A DNA stretch of 64,000 nucleotides. Source: Pithys albifrons albifrons. Lineage: Eukaryota > Chordata > Aves > Passeriformes > Thamnophilidae. Location: NCBI RefSeq assembly GCF_047495875.1, contig NC_092470.1, positions 15,723,001 to 15,787,000 of the forward strand, given 5' to 3'. The notes beneath the pieces were generated by a model, which saw nothing but the letters and a program-made list of their open reading frames with translations, searched no databases and was not told the origin of the DNA. Every line of letters begins with the position of its first letter. The first letter of the stretch is position 1. Below are positions 36,901 to 48,900 of the stretch, one piece after another. The position numbers and the translations under genes are program-made.

Positions 36901-39900
36901 TCATGCATCAAAGCCAAAGAAACCAACAGGATCTGCCCCAATTTAAGCCAAAAAGCAAAAGAGCATCCAGCCTTTAGATGAATGTTCCTGGGGGAAAACC
37001 ATGGTGTGGAAGAATGGGACATATTCATAACCAATGATAAGGGAGAATCATTAATGGGGGAAATGCAATGGGGGCTTTAATGACTTTTTAGGGTTTGACA
37101 TTCAAAGCTCTGTGCTGCATGAGTTTCTGGGCACTGTGTCCAGACCAAGGTCTACCAGCACAAAAATCTGCCTGCCCTCCTTATCCTCCTTCCTGGGCAT
37201 GGGGAAACCCAGCACTGGCACAACCGCTGTGCCCAGCCACATGCCCAATTAGAGTAGGACCGTGACCCATTCTGCAGCACAGCCAGAAGCTACCCCACCA
37301 TCCTCATGCCGGCAGCAGTGATGAGTGCATCCTTGCTTGTGCTCCTGTGCCTCTGGAAAGAAACAGGAGCCAAACGCCCCTCTTTCTTGGCTGCTCTGCC
37401 CAGCCCCAGGAGCCTGTTCCCCACCACGGCCCGCTGAGAGAGAATAAGAGGTGGAGGAGAAAGACTGGCGTGGCCGGTACAGGGATGGCAGTGAGCCCCC
37501 GGCTCCCCTTGCCACCCGCCATCCATCGCCCAGGCACAGACGAAGGCAGAGGCTGCAGGGCCTCTGCCATGCTCAGCTGGAGCTCCAGTGCTTCCTGGCA
37601 AGGCAGAGGAAGGCAAAGAAAATTCGGATCCTGTCCCGTCCCCCCCCCGACGTTTGCTCCCTGGGGGCAGTGTGGCTTCCCTGGAACAGACTTGAAAGCA
37701 GCTGTGCAAAAAGCACATGGCCATCCCTGAACGTCGCAGACACTGCTCTGCCCTTGCCCATTTGGAGTCTTGCTAGGTGAACCCAGGCTCACACCACCTA
37801 CAATTCATGGCATTTTCCTTCCTCTCCTCTTAATCGACCCCTTTGGAATGCTTGGAAACAGGATGGGCTTAGGAACAAAGGCAGCAGGAGAAGACAAGCC
37901 TCACCATTTCCAGATGCTTTTGTGGTGCCTCTTGCAGGCGTACCCATATATTCCTGTCTCAGGGTTTGTTTAGAAGGAGTTCGGCAAGGCATTTGTGCCA
38001 AAAGCATTTCAGATTTGTTTAAAAATAAAGCTACAAAACTCAGTATTGTTTTGGAGAAAACAGTATGTTTTAGTTTTAAACATCACAGTGCTGGAAACCT
38101 AAACAGTTGGTGCTGGAAAATCAGAAAGGCTTATTAGGACTATAAAGCACTGAGCAGTACAGCTGTGACAAGCAAGCCTGTCTCCACTGTTTCCAAGAAG
38201 AGTGAAGTGCAAATAGGAAATGGTGACAAGTTCCTCACAGTTTTAAAGCTCATGTTTAATAAACTCAGGTGCTAGCAACAGCACAGAGAACCTGGGAGCT
38301 GTTTGGTCTTGGCAGCATCCCATTTAAACCTGCAAGAAGCTCTTTGGAAAGCCTTTAACTCATCATTGACCAGAGGTGACTCAAAAACAAGATTCTGACC
38401 TGGAACATAGGCTCACTTTCTGCTAAGTCTTCTGCATGCATGGGAAATATTTAAAAATATTTGTTATTTCATATCCCTCTCTCATTCATCCCAGGAGTGT
38501 GGAAGGCAGGAGTCAAAACAGCATGCAGGAGTGTGACCAGTGCCACCACTGCTGCTTATCCCAAACTCTTGTGGCATCAAGCAATTAAAGTCATTGCTCC
38601 CTAGTAGTTAAGCTAATGTACAGCTTGAGGATGCCTTCAGGTTGCACGTGGCAGAAAAGCTGCCACTGCATACAGATGTGCCAGCACAGCCCCAGGAGGA
38701 GCTGGAGGACACATCCCTGGACACACAGGACCCATGCACCCCACAGAGCAGTATGTCACTGGGATGCACTACATGAAGCATCCCATACAGTGAGCAGAGT
38801 CCAGGCTGCAGCACTCTGGCTGCTCCAGCCCTTCAGCTGCTGTGTAGAGGGGTTTTAGTAGGAATAAAGCCATAGTCTCCTTCAAGGACTTGCTTCATTC
38901 GTTTGCATAAGATGCAGGCGTGAGCTGCAGCTGCTCTTGGACAAAGAGGGCTCTGCAAAACAGCCCCTCAACACCCAGTGCTAAGCACAGCCCAGGGCTC
39001 AGCACCCCTCACTGCCACTCTGCCCGGGATCACACATGACTTTTTAAGGTTCTGAATTAAAAAAACACAACAAAATTGAGGGCAGGGAAGCTCATTCTCC
39101 TTCCTCCCTGGGCCTGAAGGGGGAGCGTTCTGCTCTAAGATGTTATCACTACAGTTTTGGCACCCGTCCCTTTCTCGCTGTTTCGCTCAGGGCCCCATAT
39201 AAGGCCCGATCTCCAAAGCCAGGTGCTGCAGCGCAAGGGCGGAATGCCCTCCTGGCTGCTCACGCCTGGCCTTTCCCATGGACATTTCTCCAACCACAAC
39301 AGTGACCACCAGGTCTGGCAAATCCCTCACACTGCTGGGGAGAGACCATGGCCAACAAAGGCTGTGAAGGAGAGCAAACACGACCCTTACCCCTCCTGAC
39401 AAGCCTTGCCTTGTCCCCTCTGGCAGCAGCCTTGGCACAGTGGTGCAGGCTCATTTGTACCCAGGCCAAGAAACGATGTTTATTCAATTTCGCATAATCT
39501 ATTTTCCATCGACTCACAATGGATCTGTTTTTCAACCACAGATGACTTAGCACGGAAACAAATCCCTCTCAAGCAGGAACCCAGCAAGGGTCTCCTGAGA
39601 TCTGTAAGACAACCCCAGGTCTGGATGATTTCTTGTCCATGGCAAAGGGTCCTTCATCCCATAGACAAAGGACTTAAACCCCTCCAGCCACCTTCCAAAC
39701 TCCCCATCCTCTCCCTTCAAGGCCTGGTGGCACTCAAACCAGGGACAAAATTTCCTTTGTTATCTTGACACCAACTGTTTTGGAAATCATGAAACCACCT
39801 GGACTAGGGCAGCCCCACTGTGTAGCCGGTGCCCCGGTGTGTTCAGGTACACCTCCCAGGAGGGTTCCTGTGGTCTGTGCACACCGAAAAGCTGCCCCCT

Positions 39901-42900
39901 TCCTCCGCGGGCTGTTTCAGGAGTTTATCACCTTTACAAAACACGGGTCTTGGTCCTAAGTGGATTTTATCTGACTTCATTGTAAGGACATAAAAAGAAC
40001 CAGCCATTTTCTCAAAAGCAGTAAAAGGTCCGTTAGTAACCAGTGTGTTTCTCACAAAGATATTTACACACTGCAATCAAGTCCCTTGTCAATCCTCCAG
40101 ATAAGCTAAACGGTTTGCACTTTTAAGTTCTCACTGGAAGGTGTTTGCCCAGCCCCACCATCAGACCTCCCTCCAGCAGCTTTGTTTCCTCTTCCATAAC
40201 CTACCACCCAGGACAAGTGATAGGGATAAAGAACGCGCTCACAGCTCTCCCAAGGTTGTTCCTTTCACTGGGACACTGCATCGAGCAGGCACTGAGATGT
40301 GACCTTTCCCAGAGCTCCTAGTTGGGAAAGCACTGGTCCTCCACTCAGCAAGCATCCCATGGACCACCAAACACACACTCGGGGGGGTTGGGCTATCATA
40401 CGACCCCAGTCCTGCTGCTCTGCCCTTGTCATCAGCATATTTTATTACCTGCTGTCAAATTAAGTGCTCAAACATATTATATGCACACATCTAACTCTAA
40501 GAGCATTTAATTACCAGTGCCCCCCTATTCTCCCTTCAGCTGGTGTCAGGTAACCTGGGCTTTGTTTACCCCAATCACGTTCTTTCAGAAAACTAGTACA
40601 AAATCAACATTTCACCTATTCTTCTGTAATTTCTCAAACAAAAAGAATTACTGCAAATTAATTTCAGTAAGCAAAAGCCAATTCTTTTAAGACTTTTGAT
40701 TGCATGCTAACCAGACCTGCTAATTTTGAAGCATTCACTGCTAAGAGATTTTGTTTAATATCCTCTTGGTTACTAACAGGCTGGAAAGTATTTCATCACC
40801 CACATGTGATGCAAATACATCATCCCGCGTTTTTCCAAATACATAGATTGAAGTGTAATGTGCGAGCCTCACACATGCAGCAAAAGGCTTTTTCAGAGAA
40901 CACAGTAAAAAATAATTACCTTTGGCCTCAGATCTGAGCACCCAGACTTAGGCTCCTAAACACATATTTATTTAAGTAATCTAAATAAACATATTTATGC
41001 TGATACCTCAATAGGAAAGGCACGATTCTCTGAGGTGCTAAATACCAGCAACATTTGCCAGGAGGTAAGAGGTGCTCTGCTCACAGGAGGACAGCAGTCA
41101 CCACCAGGACCAAAATAACCCCGAAAGAGTTAAAAAAAGACATTACTCCATAAAACCTGGGTTAAGGAACCCCTTCCACCAAGTTTTCAGGAGTCCGAAG
41201 CAAAAACTCAGGGAATGAACATCAGCCGTTTGCTGCAAGTCTCCATGAGCCACTCTACATGGTGGCCATACTGGCTCCGCACCTCAACGCCCACAAGGGT
41301 TGTGAGATCACACGTAAAAAAGAAACATTTTACAAACAGGGTGGTGAAACACTGGCACAGGTTGCCCAGAGAGGTTGTGAGTGCCCCATCCTTGGAAACA
41401 TTCAAGACGTTCCAGCCAATGGCTGGGGAGTTGGACAAGGTGACCTTTAAAGGTCCTTTCCAACCCATACCATTCTGTGATTCTATTTTATGACACGGAT
41501 CAACGGGCGCCTTGTCACACCAGAGAGAGAAATGAGCCCATCGGTGCCATCTGCAGCCCTGACAGATGATGGATGGGGTGTCGTGGGCAGGGGCAGCTCT
41601 CCTGAAGCACCACAGGGCACCCTGGGGCGAGGAAGACCCAAGGGCCACCTGACCCAAGCTTGGTGAAAGGATTTGTGCGGGAAGGCAGCGCCGGGCTCTT
41701 CCAGCGACCTCCTTTGAACTGTTAATCAAGCACAATCTTGCAGAATAATAGCCTGGTTATTATTGCCTTGTTTGCATAACAAAGAGGCCCAATAAAACTG
41801 ATTTGACTGTGCTCAGAGGGGGTGTGAAAGATCAGCCCTGAGAAAAGAGCTGCAGGAATGCAGCAAACTGCTCCAAAGCCTCAACCCAGGAAGAAAGACA
41901 ATGCAATTTGCCATCAAGAAAAGCCCAATAGACCAATAAATTACCCATGTGCAAAGGGATTAGATCAGGTTTCAGTTGCACTGAAGTGGGGGGAGGACCG
42001 GGAGGAGGGACTGAGGGAGAAAAATAAACCTGACTCTTAAAGAGCTGGGGCTCATATTTTGCAAGGGTGTGCGTGGGGAGGTTGGCTCGGTGGGGCCACC
42101 TTCCAAGCTGGGGCTGGGGCTTTGTGCTCTTCTGCACTAGCAAAAGCAGCACATGCATTTTAAATCCAGGCAAAAGCTGTACTTGTGTACGATGGAGTGA
42201 CTCCAGCTGTACCAGAGAGCACACCTCAAACCACACAGCCTCGTTTAACCCAGTCCTTGTCTTCCTCAAGAGGATGCTGAGGAGAGACCAGTTCCTTTAA
42301 GTCAAAGGAAGGACACAGAAGGAGTTTTCTCGTTTCAACCTGTGTCAATCACTAAAGCCAGAGGACCTGCGACGGCCAACTCCCTTTTGTCCTCAGCGCC
42401 GAGTTCACGGCCCCCCATCTCTCCTCTCCAGGCGTCGCAGAGACACGGGGCAAGTACAGGCAGGAAACAAGCAGAGTCAGTGTCTTCACCGGCTGCAGCA
42501 CAAAATGCTGGATATGCTGCCGAAGGAGCTCTTGATTGCTCCTGTCACTTAGTCAGCTCTTTTGGCTCGGAGAGTCAGCTTACCGCTGACCCGGCATGCT
42601 CAGCGGGAGCAAATGGATCTCTCTCCAGCCCCCTCCCCGGCCAGCCCTGCTCCTCAGGCCCCACCTCGACATCCCCGAGCAGGGAGAAGCGCAAGCAGAC
42701 ACCAACGGAGAGGACACCGACCATGCAGGTGGCAGTCAAGGCCATGCCGCTCTGAGAACATCCTGGGAAATCCTAGGAAATTCGGCAGAGGCATGACGAG
42801 CTCAGAGGAGGAACCAGCGTTCACAGACAATACAGCAATGGAGTTGCAGACTTTGCTCTTAAATCTTCCTCCTGGGATTCAGGCCTCGGTGCTGCCTTTG

Positions 42901-45900
42901 CTGCAACCCTTGAGCTTTCATCTGCTCAGAGGAAAGCAGCACCGGGGGATGGTTCAGAGGATGTAGGTTTTGCTCCACCACGAGCTGCTGGATGGAGGAT
43001 GAGGAAGGAGGGAAGTGATAGGGAAGCGATCTCCTCTGACTCTGCAGAAGGGCACTAAAACGCTGGCTGTGCACCACAGTGTGCTGCAGGCTGGGAAGCT
43101 GGAGTTCTGGAGCTGCACACCTGATTTTCCCACTTGGAGAGCACCTGGATGCTTTCACCAACATTCCCAAGAGCTGGTAAATCTCCTTGGCAGAGTAGTC
43201 CATTTTACAGATGAGGACACTGAGGATGTGAAGGGTTTCACCCAAGACAAACCCAGTGGGAACAGAGATGGATTTGCCCTCTCATCGGTGCACAAAGCAT
43301 CACCCTCAGCTTCCTCCCCCAGCCACCACCACCCATGTCCCCATCCCGCTGAAGCAGCGGTACTTGGGTAAGGTCACCTCTGCCAAGCCACCTCCCACTG
43401 CCGAGTGTTTCAAGTTTCCAGCAGACATCACTCTCCCCACGCTGAAGCTGTTTCCCAGGGTGCCTTTGAAGGCACAGCTGCCACCCACCAGCGCCCGGGG
43501 CCCCCCAGGTGTGGCAGCAGGTCCCTCACCCTCCTCCCCCTCGCCCGGGCCGCGGCGGGGCTGGCAGGGAAACGCTTTCTGCTCACAGGTGTGGATTCCC
43601 TCTAGGAATAATCACCCCTGCCGTGCTCTTGTGAAATTTCAACCCTTCAAACGCAGAGGTAAATGAGATACAAAACGACGAGATGGAGGAAAGCCCGGAG
43701 CACATAAATCTGGATGAGGCAAATTTATACAATTAAACGCCTGCCAAAAAACTGCAGCATCTCAATCGGAGGCGTTGATTTTGTGCAGGGCGTGGGGTGG
43801 CAGCTGCCCGGCTGGAAGGCAGCAGCACCAAGAGCCCATCAAAACTCCAAGTGGACACCTGACTGATGCTGAGCCACACCCGGGAATGCAGGGGATCTTG
43901 CACCAGAACCAGACTACCTCCCCATGGCTCATGCCCCATGGAAGACTCAGTATCTGTTCATCCTTCACAGCCACAGACCTTCCGAGGTTTATGTATTTTT
44001 AAATGCATTTGACAGCTGCCCCTCCTGGGCTCAGCTTTTAATTTTCAGAGAAAAAAGTAACTTTCTAACTAGAATCCACACCTCCAGTCCCGCTGCTCCC
44101 CTATTCGCATCCCCAGCAGAGTGATACAGTCTCATCACTGTGACTGGCAAAGCCCAGAGTCATGGTCCATCCCTAAAATGGCCTGCCACATGTCCTTGTC
44201 ATCTCAGAAAGGGCCAGCTGGAGTGTGTCACACAGCAAGAGAAAAGGTAGCGTGTCCAAACCCCAAACCGCCATAGGTCATTACTAGGGCTTCGGGGACC
44301 AAAGTCAACAGCTGTCCAGGAAGGAGAGGAAACCGAGGGAGGAGAAAATTCTTTGGGCTCAAGTGAAGCTTGCTCTCTGCCTGACCCATAAAACCCTTTA
44401 TGTCAGGGATAGCTCTGCTTACTGGGAATTGAACGGCCAAATTCCCCTGGATGCTTATGGAGCAGAAAGTGAGACTCGACACCCTTCTGAAGTAGCTGTT
44501 GTTCCCACAGCTTTGGGACATGAGCCCCTGGCCACCCCACACATCACAGTCACACAGAACAGCTCAGTCTACGCCTACCAGGGCTGCATGTGTGTTGGAG
44601 CCAGCTTGTTCTCCGCAGTAAGAGCCCGATGACTTCATCAAGGGGATGGCATCTGGTTTTGCAGTTGGCCATAATTCAATTCTCCCCCTTGCTGCAGGAA
44701 TTTCAGCTGGTGGAGCAGTGATTTACTCACTGGGCTGCACTTGAGTGCAAAGCAATCTTGAGGCTACAATCGAACGCCCTGTTATTTTGAGAGCTCACGG
44801 ACAAGGGAATAAATATCTTCTTTTTATCCCAGTAGCTGCCAAGTGCAGGCTACAGAGCTTTTTAAAGGCATTTAGGAGCTCTCCTCTAACAAGTGTGCTC
44901 CAGATGCTGCGCACAGCCAAGCAAGGCCTTGCCTGCACAGCTTGCTCCTGATCAGGATGGGATTTGCCAAGACAGCCAGAAAAAGGCCAGGGCACCCCCT
45001 TACCAGCCCTACCACAGCTGCACCTACAAGCATCCCCTGTGTTCCCCAAAAGTCCTTCCCAATTGCCCCAGTGCACATCACTCCTGGATTGCAGCAGCCC
45101 TGAGTTCAACCTGGCCCCCTTCAAATCACCTGGGAGCTTGAGGCTTTTGGTCCTGTGTTCCCACACTCCCCCTTACTCCAAGTTTGGTGTCTGCTCCAAC
45201 AGGAAAAGCAAATCAAATCAAATCAAATCAAACTCATCCAGATAGACCAAAAGCCCTTATCTTTTACTTTCTCCACTGTTCCATGAACACTCATCTCTTG
45301 AGAGCAGCAGGGCTTGGCTGTGGGATCCCCTGAAAGACTGACAGTCTGAGGAGGGGCTCACTTGGGCCACACTGCCCTGCCAGAGCCTACAGATGCTTTA
45401 CGGGATGTGCTCATTAGGGAGCCAGAAGAGAGACCACAAAACTCATTGTCACTGGGGCCACAGCCTGGCTCTCCGGGGACAAGGTTGGTGCAGAGCCCGA
45501 GAAGAGCCCCCAGGTCAGGAAGTTTTTGTGGCTGCCCAGCCCTGTGTGCACTTTCATGTGCATATCCGTCTCAGCACAGCTGTCCAGGCCACAGAGAAAG
45601 AAACCTCAGCTGCTCCAATGATAAACCTAAAGTCACTCCTAATATCACCTTGTTCCCAGTACCCAAGGGCCAGGAATGTCATGATTTTTCGTGGAAAAAA
45701 GCAATATATTCACCCCATTAAAAACAAGGTGCCTCCTTCCAGCCCCGCAACAAGCCTTGCTGGCAATGGCAAAGAACTTCCTGTTCCAAGTAGGAGATGA
45801 GTTCCAAGCAAACAACAAAACAGGGAAGCCAAAATATTTCCAGGTTTACGTCTGAATCCCTCCCTTCTCCTCTGCCCTGACAGCATCCCGCACAGGCGCG

Positions 45901-48900
45901 CTCCTTCCCTGCCGCCACCTTTCCCAGGTTGGGCTCCCTGTTCACAGCACGGGGGGGTGTTGTCTCAGCAGCCTCTAAGCCTCCCATCCCAATTTCAGCT
46001 TAATGCTGCAATTACCTCCCTGCTGCTGAGACACAAGCCATTTATCAACCGATCAAATAAATCTCCAGTAGGGTTGGATCCCTATTCAGAATCCTCCACA
46101 CTGCCTGGATGGACCAAGGGTAGAAAACGACAAATTTTTTTGGAGGCAGGAGTGTATTACAGCCAAAATGGCAAAGCTGGAAACAAAGATGGATAGCCAA
46201 AGCAAACCTTAGTATGAGGGGGAGAGCAAAGCCAGACACACCTGAGGCAAAACACTCAGGGCTGGATTTGGGGAGTACAAAAGGATTTGCAAGAAAACTC
46301 AGCACAGCCCATACTGGGATGCACAGATGGGTGTCAGCTGAGCACCCCAGGAAATCAGGGTCCCACTTGGGAGGGGAGAGTGCCCTTAGGCATCCAACAC
46401 TGAGCTCCAAGGAGGACTTCTGCCAGGAAAACTGTAGGCAGTGGCCTGCTCTGCCCAGACCTCCTCCCTCAGCTGCTCCAGAGTCACCCTGACCCACGCC
46501 AGTGCCCCCAGCCCGAGGGCACTCACTGGTGGGGGCCGCTTAGGAGGCAGCAGGGCGAAGCCACCAGTGTGAGAAGCACAAGTGGGAATCCAGCCCGAGG
46601 TGTGAGTGTAGGGGGGGTTAAGCAAATAAATAAATAGGGCAAGACTCGGCGAGGCACTGATCTGACACGCTGAGCGCCCATTTGGGCAGCCTCCAGTGGC
46701 CCTGCTCACCCCCAGCTCTCAGGAGGGGTGCGAAGCCTCCTTGTTGCTGGGAACCTGCTGGGAGCCCATAAATTCCCAGGAAGCATTGGGAAAAAGGGAC
46801 AAAAGGATATGTCAGGGGAAAATCCCCCCTTTTTCCCACCTTCCCACCCCAAAAAGCTTTCAAAAAATCCCCCAGTGTGCTCCCAGCCCTGGGCACGGGG
46901 AGCCCCGTCTCCGCCTGCGCCCCACTCCCGCGGGCTCCGGATTGCCTCGTTCTGCCAGTTCTTTGCACCTTATTTGACTGCTGAAGGGAGAATCAAACAA
47001 AGCAGCCAGCCAGATCTCCTATCAAGTTCTTTCTTGCACCGTAAATCTCACAGCCTCGACGCTTTGCAACTCAACCGCTCCGAAAAGGGCGTTAAGCAAC
47101 ACATAGGGGAGCAGCTCCAGAGTTTCCAGAAAAAAACAGGGGGTTCGGCTTCCAGCCTGCTGGGAAGTCCCATGGGAGAAGTGGGATCCAGAGGGGCAGC
47201 CCTGAAAGGTTTTCCTTTCGCCTTCAGAAGAGGACGAAGAGGGCAAACAGGGGAGGAAAGGCGTGAAGTAGTTATTTATTTATTTCCTACATGTGTGTGC
47301 AAGACTGCTTCACCTACGGTTATGCAAAGGAAAGCACAGGCGATTTAAAAATTAACAAATTAGCAGAAAGAGGAAAGTTTTACTAAACTAAAAAGAGAGA
47401 TCGGGAGATTTAAGCCTTAAAGATTTTCTTTCTACCTTCTGCTTTCTCTCCTTTTTTTCCCCCTTGCAAATGAAAAAAAAAAAAGAGGTAAAGAAACTGG
47501 AGAGTTTTGGAAGGAACAAATCCGCCTCTGTGGACTGGGTTTCCCCTCCCCCAACAAAAACAAGCACTCAGGGCTTGAAGGAATTTGCAGGCAGAGATCT
47601 GCCAAAAACATTGTGAAAAACTATGGGGGATTCATTGGAAACAGATGGCGTTTTCAGCTGTAATTCTGAAATTCTCCCCTTTTCTGACACAATACAAACA
47701 GCGGGGCTGGGGCTGCAGGGGGGGCAGAGCCCCGCGGCGGGTGCGAGCGGCCGGCCCGGGGGTGCCGATGCTCGCGGGACCATTTGGTTGCTATCCCGCC
47801 CTCGCACAGCACAACAGCTCCTGGCCCCGCCAGGGCAAAATTTCCAACAAAATAAAGGTGCTGAGCCCCAAAACCCTCGGGCTGGGCCGGGAGGGGCTGC
47901 ATGGAGAAGGGGCGCCCGCTCCGAGCGCCCGCGCATCCTCCGCCCGCCGGCCCAGGTGAGTGAGCGCCGCGGCCGCGCTCCCCCTCCGCACACCCCACCT
48001 TCCCCAAATCGCAAAGCAACGACCCCGAGCCACTCCGCAACCCCTCCCTGGCTCTGGGCTCCCCAGGGTGCTCGGAGCGGGGCTCCCATTGCTCTCAAGG
48101 CAGAAATTTGGCACCGGGGTGTTCAAGTGTGGGTCCCCCGCCGCGTCCCCCCCTTCTCTCACGACACCCGGGAAGGGGAGGACAAGGTAACCCGGCGCTG
48201 TCAGGAACACCCCCGGCTGCCTTCGCTGCTTTGATTTCCACCATCTCCTTCCTTGTGGGATGAGCGGGGAGACAAAGACGATGAGGTCAAGGAAAAACAC
48301 CCACCGCGATTGCCTGGGGAAGGGAGAACTGGGGGGGAAGCACTAAAACTGAGCCCCACTTGCTTATTTTAAACATGTGGCAAACTGCTGCGAGGAGAAG
48401 GGAGAGGGAAAGAGGCCCAGGGACAGGGGAACGGGGGCGGCGATCCAAGGGCTGCCAGAAACACAGGGAAAAAGGCTGCAAAATAAAGAGGCTGTTCCTT
48501 ACCTGAAGGGAAGATGCAGAGAAAGACAGGGAGGATTTGGAAAAGTCCCAGGGCTGTGGATCCTGCCCCTCTCCCCATACCCATCCATCCAGCTCGAGCT
48601 TTAACCACTATCCTCTCCCTGGAAGAAGAGTTTAAAGAGGGAAAAAAAAAGATAGCGAAGGAAAGAGAGGAAGGGAGGGGAGAAGGAAAAAATAAATCAA
48701 TCGAAAGAAAGAACTGGGGGAAAAATGAAATCAAAAGCCCCACATGGCTCCGCGGAGCGCGGCACGGACGAACGGCCCCAGCTCCGGGCTCTGCACTGAA
48801 AGATTACACAGACTTTTTCTCCTTCTCCTCCTCCTCTCCGTCCCCTCCCATTACAAACCAGCCCAAGCCATCAATCATCCCGCTGCCTCCCAATGCCTGC

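Larger units (their letters stand above)
36730..48502 (-). other. RGMA: RGMA intron 2
   Basis: An 11.8 kb intron between signal-peptide and Cys-rich exons, phase 1. It holds a CR1 (41318-41489), a SOX-OCT composite motif (41770-41784), an (AAATC)n run (45209-45232), a CpG island (47690-48190) and several AT-rich, enhancer-like stretches described in the findings. No coding exon was seen. Confidence 0.85.

Noticed and set aside
42342..42966. Overlapping open frames of 134-137 codons in RGMA intron 2
   Set aside because: No conserved motif, start context or splice support.
47568..48234. Long open frames on both strands in the intronic CpG island (176 and 203 codons)
   Set aside because: Open frames are expected by chance where stop codons are rare; compositions are Pro/Arg/Ala/Gly-biased on both strands.
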